A stretch of DNA of 64,000 bases from Glandiceps talaboti (Eukaryota > Hemichordata > Enteropneusta > Spengelidae): positions 449,001-513,000 of the forward strand of contig NC_135556.1 in NCBI RefSeq assembly GCF_964340395.1, given 5' to 3'. Within the stretch, counting starts at the first letter, position 1; each line of letters starts with the position of its first letter. The translations under genes and the position numbers were made by a program. The notes below the pieces were generated by a model. That model searched no databases. It was not told the DNA's origin and saw nothing but the letters and a program-made list of their open reading frames with translations. Shown here piece by piece: positions 54,214 to 64,000 of the stretch.

Positions 54214-54881
54214 TTTGAATTTATTGTGTGTATATACTCTGTGTTTTTGTCTGTTTAATTGATAGTACGACATACATACAAGGTGACACAAGGTGATATA
54301 TGAACCGTAAACAGTATATAACGGGTTGTAAACACTCATTTGTAAGCACTTTGTCAGCCCTTTGTCAGCCTATGTTAACAGTCAATTGACCTTGTAACCT
54401 AACCTTGGTAACCTTGGTGACCTTGGTAACCTTAGTAACCTTGGTAACCTTGGTGATCTTGTAACCTAGACATGCCTGTGGCTTCCTGAGGGTAGTCATG
54501 CGTCACTGAGTCACTGAAACGTTCAATTAGACAAATACAATAACACCATTATATGGGTCATAGCAGCATGTCGCTTCGTTGAATAAAATTATATACATAT
54601 TATATATAATTTATATACATATATATACTGAGATATGATCGATTACTAAGGCTTAATTTACTTATAATAAGTTTAAAACAGACAAGACAAATATGATCGA
54701 TTACTAATGCTTATTTTGCCTTATAACAAGTGAAAAATGGGGTATGTCGCTTCATTGAATAAAATTATATACAAAGAATTGATTTTAGTACAGTTTTAAG
54801 ACTTAATTTACCTTAAAACTGATAAAAAATAGGCATGTTGCTTTAACTGTCCCAAAACCCTATTTTATATACTACTCCAAT
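54214..54881. other. Non-coding right end of the outer element with terminal motif copies
   Basis: 54350-54475 is a short minisatellite of GTAACCTTG units. 54556-54860 holds three or more imperfect copies of a motif like TTATAACAAGTGAAAAATGG followed by GTATGTCGCTT, also present in the inner terminal repeats (45990-46020 and the complement in the left repeat). The segment ATGTCGCTTCRTTGAATAAA occurs at 54569 and 54744. Confidence 0.75.
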
Positions 54882-55066
54882 TAAAAAATGAATATAACTA
54901 GTCTTCGAATTTGGATAACTAATCAAAATAAAGAACTAATAGATTTTAATGGTTATCCAATTTCATTTCAACTCGAGCTTACATAAATCAGGTCATAGAG
55001 GTAAAGGACGATGAGTCATTCACAGGTGAGCCGATTGTACGCCGCTGCGCCTATTGTTATGTAAAT
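54882..55066 (-). repeat. Right terminal inverted repeat of the outer element
   Basis: Inverse of 10068-10252. It contains a 3' fragment of gene A on the + strand (54888-54986, 32 codons ending LELT), in which the Trp codon at 54912-54914 is intact. The gene A fragment has no 5' part here. Confidence 0.92.
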
Positions 55067-55735
55067 ATATTGACCTTTGAACCCTCCGGCGCCTATTTGA
55101 ACAATGAGTGAGAGTATGAATAGGTCGTTGGTAGTTGTACTGTCGTTCCAGATACCCTTAACTATAAAACAACAGTGAAACGACAGGGTTATTTTTGTGT
55201 TTACTCAAATTAAATATAGATTAGACCATTTTTTTTAAAGTTAAAAGGGTGAAAAAGGGGGGTTGTCCAAAACTGTCATTTTATATACTACTAAAGCACA
55301 AAGTGGGATTTCATTGTCAGTTTATTGAGATGAGATTTATACGTTTTAATCCCGGGTTTGAAAAGTAACGGCTTTTCACTCTTAACAATTAACAGACCCA
55401 GTTTGACCATGTTTTCCATCATGATTAAATATCACCTTTCTGTGACCACACCCGCATTCCACAGACATTCACAAGTCTACACATGCCAAATTTATTATGA
55501 AAATCACCAGCTGCTCATTATTATCACGGCTTTTCAGAGAGGAATCAATACGTTATTAATAGTCTGCATTCAAATTTGCATTTATTTAATCGTGTCTATC
55601 AAGGGTATCTGCGACTTGGATGTGCGACTCGTACAAACTCAAAAATGATATCTGCGACACGGTCGTACGACCACTCATACTACCTGTCTGCGCTCGGTCG
55701 CACAACGCCACTACTGTGACCTGTACTGCGACGTA

Positions 55736-56041
55736 TTGACACCATGCAAACGTCAAACTCTTTGTCGTAGATACATTTGATAGTCGTCTTCAAACGTTGT
55801 GGATATGTAATTCGTAGCGATGGACATAGCGATCGAAGTGAACGTAAAAGCTGGGAATTTAGAGATAGCGACAGTTAATTCAATTAGATTTACATGTACG
55901 TTCACTTCGATCGCCATGTCCATCGCTACGAATTACATATCCACAACGTTCGAAGACGACTATCAAATGTATCTCCGACCATGGATGTATTACTAATACA
56001 TCCATGCTCCGACAAAGAGTTTGACGTTTGCATGGTGTCAA
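55736..56041. mobile_element. Palindromic MITE
   Basis: The left arm begins TTGACACCATGCAAACGTCA and the right arm ends with its complement at 56041. The arms are about 120 bp; the right one carries an extra 33 bp that is itself palindromic (CATGGATGTATTACTAATAC...). There is no coding capacity. Confidence 0.88.
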
Positions 56042-56176
56042 CGAAGTTTTCATTCTTATATATGAAGGAATATTGTACCAAACTATCAAGATCAAAGCTC
56101 GCCGACGAAGACTTCGTGTCAATGACATTTGCCAGAAAAGTTATTTCATTGCCGTTAGAGTTAGTTGGTTTCAACC

Positions 56177-56347
56177 GTTAACCGCGATCTCCTTAGTCTG
56201 GTTCCCAACGTCCGTATTTCGCTTAACTTTACAAGTACTCTCTCTACATTATGTACAAGTACTCTCTCTACATTATCTAGAGAGAGTACTTGTAAAGTTA
56301 ATCGAAATACGGACGTTGGGAACCAGACTAAAGAGATCGCGGTTAAC
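56177..56347. mobile_element. Palindromic MITE with TAGTCTGGTTCCC ends, copy 1
   Basis: The inner arms (TAGTCTGGTTCCCAACGTCC and complement) have tandem TACAAGTACTCTCTCTACAT in the loop. Outside the arms the flanks GTTAACCGCGATCTC and GAGATCGCGGTTAAC are also inverse, so it may be an insertion at a palindrome or a longer composite element. Confidence 0.88.
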
Positions 56348-56629
56348 AGACTACAATCTCCGTAGATTAACAGAGCTGTTGCATCTACGTACTGGATAAT
56401 TGTTCCAAAGACGGCCCAAACCATGACTCCGTGGTCTAGTTCCTAGAGCTATGGTTTAAGTCGATATTTTTTATAATTCTATGTTTTCCCATTGGCTACG
56501 TCACTGTCTATCAAAGCCAGGTTCCTCCATTATCACTTCATATGTAGCATTGTGTCCTCACAGTACAATCTTTGACTTTTCAAAATCTAAGCCGTCGTAA
56601 TAGAAAGTTTAGTCGGATAACAGTCCCTC

Positions 56630-56752
56630 TAGTCTGGTTCCCGATGTCTGTATTTCGATTAACTTTACAAGTACTCTATCTACATCTACGACGTCGATGT
56701 AGATAAAATACTTGTAAAGTTAATCGAAATACGGACGTCGGGAACCAGACTA
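56630..56752. mobile_element. Palindromic MITE with TAGTCTGGTTCCC ends, copy 2, with target duplication
   Basis: Same terminal sequence as copy 1. It is flanked by direct repeats CAGTCCCTC (56621-56629 and 56753-56761), a 9-bp (or 8-bp) target duplication of the size used by Mutator-like or hAT transposases. Confidence 0.92.
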
Positions 56753-57700
56753 CAGTCCCTCATGAAAACTATGTTCTCGCTTTACTATCCATATTAAACG
56801 TTCAACGTGTGTCTGTGAAAAACAAAAATACTACAACCACACCCATCTTCACTGTATTTCACCATTTCCAATCAGCCCGAAGTATACTTTATTCATCGGA
56901 AAGTGGTGAACACTTTGAGATTGTTCTGTAAGCTGAACGGTCTGTGTATATACCGTCCATTTGTTTTTCGTTTGTCTATTGCAAACAAGAAAAACGAAAA
57001 ACCAGTGCCTGCTTCGTTTTTCGTTTTTCATTTTCTCGATCGGAAAACGAAAAAGGAAAACAATTTGTTTTTCGTGTCATCGATCGGAAAACAGAACTAA
57101 TACATCCATGGGTTTACAGAGGGGTAATTAAAGCATGAAAGTATTCATTTCCATTTTTTTTTTAAACTACAGGAGACTACCGGTATATAGTGACGTCAGG
57201 TGGCTGTCTGAAGTGACGTCAACGTCGCTACACTCACCGTACTGTATACGTACCGTCTACGCAATGCGTATACTAACGTTGTGTAGCTGTACGAACAATG
57301 GGTACGACACCGTATACTTAGATTGCACACTGTCATTGTAAATCTACATATATTACAGTTATTGTATCTGTGTGTATATCAACGTTGTTGGAAATTATTT
57401 TCGAAAAATACGCGAAATGTAGATTTTTGTAAACTGACGTATATAAGCGATTTTGCACCTTAAGGGCATGTAATAGCTCGCGCAGCGGCTCAATCACTAG
57501 TACGCATGCGCGTCGTATATACTATGTGAAAAAATGTGGTGGTTCTCCCAGGGATGCATTGCGGCGCACAGTGACTACGCATGCTACGTGCTAACGTGCA
57601 TTTGTCCTCCACGCGTTACCGTATCGTCATAATTATAGCATAGGCGACATATTAAACATCGCCATGCATTGCAATATTGTAGGCCTGTTGGCACGATTAT

Positions 57701-58975
57701 CGTAACATTGTAACGAGTATCGAGGCATCGCTGTACCACTTGGAGAAATGGCCTATTCCTACCTGTAAGTGTAAGGAGAAAAAGAGACTAAATATGTCTA
57801 CGTAGTATAGGGATTGCTACATTTGTAGCAGCAAGATTCGTATGATATTTTCCTATTAAGAAAACGACAATCTAAGCAATAATACATGCCCCTGTGTTTT
57901 GCACTGTGTAGTGTGATTGTGAACGTCGCTTGATGTTGGTTTAAATCATAAACCCTTGACCCTATACAAATTCACTTGAGGTTTTGGTGGCATATTCACT
58001 GTGATATGTGTTGTGTTGCTCTCAGTCAACTGTGTCACCATGGTGATAATGTACACTCCGCAAGCATATGCACATGATGTACCACAATATGAAGCTAGCC
58101 TTACACCCCTTACTTTAGCGACTTCCAAATTTGGTTTAGTCCACTTTAAATCGATTATGGCGGCCATTCTCAAATAAAACCGCACTGTTCCAAGCATCAT
58201 CAGTCACCAATTTCAGAGCATTTTCGAAGGGCCAGTACACGCAGTTCGTAAGTAAATTTGTTCATTTTTCTGTCGATATTCCAACTCTCATCTTGTGTTG
58301 CTGTGTTGAACTTGTAAATAATATTTTGGAGATATTATGATTATGCAGTTGACCCGTAGACGGAGTTGCACCATTGTTTTCCCCATTGTCACAGTGTTGA
58401 CACCTTTCTTACGTATACGTACGTTCCCGTGACATGGTGTTTCTGTTTGTGGTTGCTGTCAATAGCAACAACACCATTCACGTTCGTGGCATCTCGTAAG
58501 GAAGCTTATGCGCTAATAATTAGTGTACTCTATTGACAAGATTCTTTGTTTACTGCCAGTAAAATGCGTTGATACAACGATAGTCCAGTCATTCAAATAC
58601 AAGGGGGTAATTGTTTTCTTCGATCGCGTGTTGAACATTTGAAAGTACAACAATTTTAGTACTACATGTATTCAGAATATTCTGTGTTTATGCCAGATTT
58701 AGAGATACACAACTGACATGTTCATGCGTTACAATAATTTCGCGTGTATCATAATAGATCCATGGTATAAACTAACCAGTCCCTCTTGTTTCATGGCATA
58801 TACATGTACAGCACATGCATTCAGTGCTGGAGTCTCCCTAATGCATCCATGATAACTGCTAACGTTTATTGTGTATGTCGTAGAATATTGCGTATTTCAT
58901 TAATCTGTCATAAAAGCTGCCAGGTCCTAATAACTTCAAAAGCGTCATTTCAAAGAACACGTGTTATTTCAGTTA

Positions 58976-58977
<2 letters not shown>
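57701..58977. other. Host flank with possible promoter region, weak coding candidates only
   Basis: The stretch from 57470 to 58500 is richer in CpG than the rest and could be a promoter. I see one candidate first exon on the minus strand (57946-58200, listed separately) and a short ATG-to-GTAAGT piece on the + strand at 57746-57765. Neither is certain. Confidence 0.35.
57946..58163 (-). CDS. Possible first coding exon of a host gene (uncertain)
   Basis: On the minus strand an ATG near 58161-58163 in a good context (GAGAATGGCC) opens MAAIIDLKWTKPNLEVAKVR, followed by a moderately hydrophobic stretch with several Cys (LASYCGTSCAYACGVYIITM) and ends at a stop at 57946. It could be the first exon of a small membrane protein or chance. 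I do not recognise the product and see no clear splice donor. Confidence 0.22.
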
Positions 58978-59018
<41 letters not shown>

Positions 59019-59030
59019 GGGGGGGGGGGT
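58978..59030. repeat. (GT)n microsatellite followed by a G-run
   Basis: About 19 GT units and then 13 or so G. A (CCGT)n/(CCAT)n tract follows at 59186-59219. Confidence 0.98.
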
Positions 59031-59133
59031 TGTAAATGGGTGGGGATGAGGGTGAGAAACATTTTGGTCAATTGAGGATCGGAATTTTGGATTGGACATT
59101 TATTTTAAGTTTCATTTGCTGTAAGTTTGTTAT

Positions 59134-60530
59134 TCACTTCAAGTTTTGTGCTTGGCAAATATTGTCCAACGATGGGGGAGCATCCGTCCGTCCGTCCGTC
59201 CGTCCGTCCATCCATCCATGTGTCTGACCTTGTAAGTTGTACCTTGTAGTCTTCACTTCCAAAATTGGTCCACTAGGGACTATAACTGGAAGGTTCTGAC
59301 AAGAGTGGTGGTGGGTGTTTAGATGGACCTTGTGGGGTGCTGGTTTCTTATGTGGATTTTGATCTTGTCTCACAAGATTGAATGTCAACAGTACTTTGTG
59401 ATAAGCTGTTCCATAATGTTGTGGCTTCCGGAAAAAAGGAATGGATGAAGGGGGTTGATGTGTAGTGGTACATTTCAATTTGTTTGTTGTGGGTTCTTCT
59501 ACTTCGCATGATTTAGGGCCTGACATAATTTTCTGAGTTGATGCTATTTTGTTGTTTAGGATTTTGTGTAAGATTGTGAGCCGTTGAGTTTTTCTTCTAA
59601 CTTCTATTGTGTCCCATTCTAATTTTTGTAGCATGTCTTAACACTTGATTTTGTTTTGTAATCCCCAAGTACAAATCTTGCTGCTCTGTGTTGAACTTTT
59701 TGTCTCAATATTCTTTTGTGTTCCTGGGTTCCAGGCTGCTGATGCATATTCAAGGTGTGGTTGGACTATGGTTTTGTACAAGTTTTGTTTGACAGGCCTA
59801 GAACAGTGATGAAAGTTTCTTTGAGTGAAGTTTAGTATTTAGGTGGCTTTTGTGACTGCATGACGTGTCTGCTGATCCCATTTCAGGTTGTGTTGAAGTA
59901 TAATGCCCAAGTACTTTACTTCTTCTTTGACTTCTTCCATTGTTGTGCTAAGCATGGTGTAGTTAATAGTGAGTCCAGGTTTTTGTTTGTGTGATATTCT
60001 CATAACCTTGCACTTTGATGCATTGAACTTCATTCTCCACTGGTTTGACCAGGCGACGAGATTGTCAAGATCTTGCTGGAATGAGATTTCATCGTCGTGT
60101 GATGTTATGGGTGGTTGAGTTTACTGATTTTGTGATATCATTTATGAACAGGATGAAAAGGTGTGGTCCAAGTACGGATCCCTGGGGACACCGCTCAACA
60201 CTCTGTTCCATTTTGAAGTTTTTCCATTTATGATTTGTAAACGGTTTGTTAGAAATGCTTTGATCCAGGTTAGAGTTTGATTTCTGATGCCATAATAGTT
60301 GAGTTTCTGTAACAGGTGTTTATGTTGTACTACATCAAATGCTTTGCTGAAGTCCAGGATTGCGATGTCTGTAGTCAATATATTGTTGTGGTTGGTAGAC
60401 AGATCGTGGAAAGTTGTTATGAGCTGGGTATAAAATTTCTGGAATGCATGTTGGGCATATGAAATTATGTTGTGTTTGGTTAAGTGTTTCATTATGTGGC
60501 TGTCTATAATATGTTCAAGAAGTAACTTAG
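59134..60530 (-). mobile_element. Degraded non-LTR retrotransposon (jockey/CR1-like LINE)
   Basis: On the minus strand 60142-60492 encodes reverse transcriptase segments (AILDFSKAFDVVQHKHLLQK with the catalytic Asp, then NRLQIINGKTSKWNRVLSGV). 59839-60033 has the post-FADD block (FNASKCKVMRISHKQK, VKYLGIILQHNLKWD). 59134-59634 has the C-terminal helix LEWDTIEVRRKTQRLTILHK. The FADD box itself lies in a damaged stretch. The motif style differs from the Tx1/L1-type copy at 22901, so it is a different family. It is 5'-truncated near 60530. Confidence 0.85.
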
Positions 60531-63500
60531 TTTACAGCATACACATGTTAGAGGTACGTATGAGTACCTCTAAAGGTACTATGCTACCCAAAGTGCTACT
60601 TGCAGTTTATAGAAGCAGTTGCTGTGTGCGACCCAAAGTGCTACTAGCAGAAGCTATCTAAGACAAGAGTGCGACTATGTAGCACTTGCCATCTGCAACG
60701 AAAGTGATAGTCGCACTCTTTGTAACGAAAGCATTCTGTGACTATAAATGAAAATGGAGGTACACCGAAGTGGCCAATGTTTATTGGGTCTCACATTATT
60801 GTTCTTCCGAGAATGCTTCACAAAACTGAACGTCCCCGGCTGAACGTCCCCGGAGAGTTGGCAAGTTTCATTTACCCTGGTGAATGCCGAAGTAGATGCA
60901 AAATGTACAAACACAGTTTCACCACAAGTTACATTTGTATACACTCGATCGAGTTTTCAATCATGTCGTCATTTGCTAGTTTCTGTAATTCTGTATCGGC
61001 AACTCAAAGTATTTTACAGACAGGGCAAGAAACAAGGTGATAAACCAAAGACAACCTGAAGGTAAGTCATGAATATTTATACCATCAAACTTCCTGATCC
61101 GAAGCTTACGTGTGGTGTATAGTGCAGTGTGGTGTGACTAGAAAATGTAGGGTCGTTTACATTTGTAAAATGTAGTTGAATTTGTACTACAGTACAAATG
61201 TACATGTACGTAGTATGACCGATCGACATGTTACTTTCGTAAGTGCGAGTATTTTTTTGCCCAGAATGCGAAAAACCATGAAACTTGTTGAAAATTTGAA
61301 AGTTCTGAACATACACATTGACCGACGCATTGAGTGAAACATTGCAGGAACATATCGAGAGGCCGCCATTTTGTTTTCGAAGTTGTACATGCATGGCGTT
61401 CTGACGTAACACAGACTAGCTTCTAAGGGACCAGTCAGTTTCTTTGGCTGGTGGGGGGGGGGGGGAATTTGTAGGGGGGGGGGGCTCACCCTGTTTTTGA
61501 AATTGGCAGTAGGGGGTCATGCTGTTTTGTTGTAGATGGGGGGGGGGGCATTGTGTTTTGGATTGTGATCACTGATAGAAGAAAAAATCTTCTTTTTACA
61601 ATAGCATATAGCCTTGTCTGTTTCTTACATGAATTAATATTACTTATTAGTTCAAATATAACTATACATACATGTATACATACATACATGTGTTACCTAG
61701 CTACCACACTAGTTACAGAACATGTCGTGTAAATGCTTGGCTGTTTCACAATCAGTGCTTCACTTATATTGCACTTTGGGGCAAAAGTGAACTTGAATGT
61801 TTCGTCATGGTAATCTTCGTAGATACATGTAGTTTATAAAAGAATTTGATATAAAATGTTCTACTCGTCACTATGAACTTGTCAGAAGGGATTAATACAC
61901 TTTCTATTTTGGACACTATATGTTACATGACACTACAAATCACCACATCTCATCAGATTCCAGTTTAACACTACATGTAGGTACATTGTATGGCCACCAA
62001 AAGTTCTCTAACATACCGGTGACTTTATTATACATGCAATATTAATGCCCCTATACAAATGTTACAGGGCCATTTTTATGTGCCATGGGAAACTCATTTA
62101 AAACTTATATTTATGTTAGCTATTCGAAGCTTGGAAATATTACCTCAAAGGCTATGAATAACCCAAACAATTGCCTTCATAGAAGCAAAAAACTGCAGAT
62201 CTGCCAGGGGGAAAACCCCAAGGGCTCCCTCACCCCCAGAGGTCACTCATGCATTCAACCAACAATCAGATCCACCAACAAACTTTTTACTGTCATAATG
62301 GTATTAAACTTTTCTTAAATATTTTCTCTCAATTTTAATTTGAGATGATATTGTCTTTTAAAGATGTGAAATGTTTGCCAAGGTAGTCTAAAATTGCCTT
62401 AAACTCCAAATCTCCCCTACCAATGATACTACCATTAGATGTGCTGACCTTTACTACATGTACATTGTATATAATGATGTCATTTAACTTTTTAAGAACA
62501 TATTCCATCCCTATGTAAGTTATAAAGAATAGTTTCTGATACTTGATGGTGCTGTATTGTAAAACATGGATTGAGTTATTGCTTGAAAGGGTCTGAATAG
62601 CCCAAATATTGGCTTTAAAGTGTACATGCAAAGGGTGATACTTTTTTTCGTCAATATGTTTATTTTGCCATAAAAATATAGGACAACGGGTTTTGTGACA
62701 GTATAGAATAGCTCTGGCATGAGAAATTGCGTGAAAAATGAGCCACTCAAGGCCTAGCCACAGAGCACCTCAGGAAGTACTTCTCATTTGCATACATGTA
62801 TGTACATGTATAGGACAGATTTTGGAACATCGTGACGTCACTTGAGGAACACAATCGTCCTCGGAAGTTTATCTTTACATGCAAAGCCATTAGGGCCGAG
62901 CCAGAAGGTCAACTTCACAACCGGTTTTCGCCAGAACACGATGTTGAATATTCGTCAGATGCCTCAAGCATAGAGCAATACACTCCAGCATTAACATCTG
63001 ATGGTGTGATTTAGCCATATTTATTAGAACCGACCGCTAGCAGTAACGATAGTTCCTCTGGCAGTGAATGAGTGGAGGTATGTAATTCGCCCAAAACTGA
63101 CCAAGTACGGGCAGAGTTACGAGCTCGTAAGTCTCAAGTACGAGTGACGTCTGACTCTGAACTCGTAATTTCCATATACGGGTGACGTCATACTCTTGTA
63201 GTTGGCCTAATTTTCGATGAGTACGCAGAGGACTCACGCTTGTCGTATTCCGCGAGTACGTGATGAATATTTGGTTGTTGTAAATTAAATTTAATAATAA
63301 TGATATTCTCTTATCATTGATGTGAAAAAAATTGTATTGTGCGATTTTACGGTTTACAGATTGAACTCCGCACAACTCTCGTTAGCTACATCGGACACGA
63401 TATCCACACACACTAAACCTCCTACGCATGCATGAAAAGACGAATAAATATTAAATGTGGGATATTTAAGCTTGCCCTTACTAAAACAAGCTCTGATGAC

Positions 63501-64000
63501 ACTGTGGACGTTTTAGTGTGAAATTGTGATCACCCACAAATACGGTCTTTCCTTGGTGAATAATGACGTAGTCAATGCCGAGCTGCTGCGATACAAATCA
63601 ACGCTAGCTAGCTCCCACGTTACTTCTGGGATCCCGGGAAAGTATGATTATCATTTATTGTATGAAGTCTATAGAGTAGTTACATATTTGAATGGATTCC
63701 CATTATCAACATATCCCAGTCTTTTTTATTATTAGCTAATTTCTAAAATCTCAACAAATCATGTGTAAAAATCAACAGTGCATTTAATTCTGAGTAACGC
63801 CATTTTCCCCGGGCGCTCGATTTATGCAACTTACCAAATGGCTTATGTTCGCAAACGCCGTTACATTGTGTTGGCAGGATTGGTTATGAAAATTATTTTC
63901 ATAATGAAACATTGAGTCACACATATCATGACGATAATATATTCCTTATTATTTGTCAGATCATTTGTCACTTACATAAAAAACTTGGAAGTCGGGATCG
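60531..64000. other. Host flank, no supported gene
   Basis: Contains short inverted CGACCCAAAGTGCTACT-type repeats (60570-60720), G-runs at 61451-61462, 61476-61483 and 61540-61548, and scattered TACATGTA repeats. An open stretch at 62832-63014 is discussed in the findings. I see no exon I can support. Confidence 0.45.

Larger units (their letters stand above)
55067..57700. other. Repeat-rich host flank
   Basis: No gene is supported. It carries three palindromic elements (listed separately) and, at 56960-57100, a set of short direct and inverted GTTTTTCGTTT/AAACGAAAA repeats. 55225-55290 again resembles the terminal motif of the virus-like elements (GTGAAAAAGGGGGGTTGTC... ATTTTATATACTACT), so a fragment of a related element may lie here. 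Confidence 0.5.

Noticed and set aside
55880-56424. Several overlapping frames at 55.9-56.4 kb
   Set aside because: They are mirror translations of palindromic MITEs.

Overview
The window is eukaryotic nuclear DNA from an animal, most likely a marine invertebrate; I cannot name the species. It is AT-rich, full of minisatellites and palindromic MITEs, and carries a tRNA-derived SINE and two kinds of non-LTR retrotransposon. The only host gene I recognise is the last coding exon of PYM1 (partner of Y14 and Mago), at 6296-6719 on the + strand. The rest of 1-10067 reads as intron or intergenic DNA built of repeats. 55067-64000 is a repeat-rich host flank with palindromic elements, a degraded LINE and only weak coding candidates.

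The centre, 10068-55066, is a nest of Polinton/Maverick-like (endogenous virus-like) elements. An OUTER element of about 45 kb is bounded by an inverted repeat of about 185 bp (10068-10252 and 54882-55066). An INNER element of the same family, 27095-47972 (20,878 bp), has inverted repeats of about 630 bp and sits inside one gene of the outer element, between two copies of the 6-bp target TTTAAA. Both carry the same genes in the same order on the + strand: three uncharacterised proteins (B, C, D), a retroviral-type integrase with a chromodomain (E), small proteins F and G, a conserved C-terminally anchored protein (H), a coiled-coil/hydrophobic protein (I), a double-jelly-roll-type major capsid candidate (J), an A32-like packaging ATPase (K), and a tail of small membrane or Cys-rich proteins (L to Q). 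A penton-like gene (A) points the other way at the left. Only the inner element has the DNA polymerase B gene and a zinc-finger gene, both on the minus strand. The outer one has no polymerase of its own but keeps a small minus-strand protein (R) at its right end. I see no adenovirus-type protease gene in either. Letters A-R are labels used only in this annotation.

The outer element was damaged in steps that can be read from the sequence. A 5'-truncated Tx1/L1-type LINE inserted into gene F (22901-25055). A 4,232-bp segment running from gene A into the LINE 3' end is now present three times head to tail (10691-14922, 14923-19154, 19155-23386). The inner element landed in gene I. The inner element was then hit by a SINE in its integrase, a short ATT-tailed insert in its capsid gene, and a 1.45-kb inverted-repeat transposon in its right terminal repeat. 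Most genes carry stops or frameshifts, but for many of them at least one of the two copies is still open, so comparing the two elements defines the gene set well.
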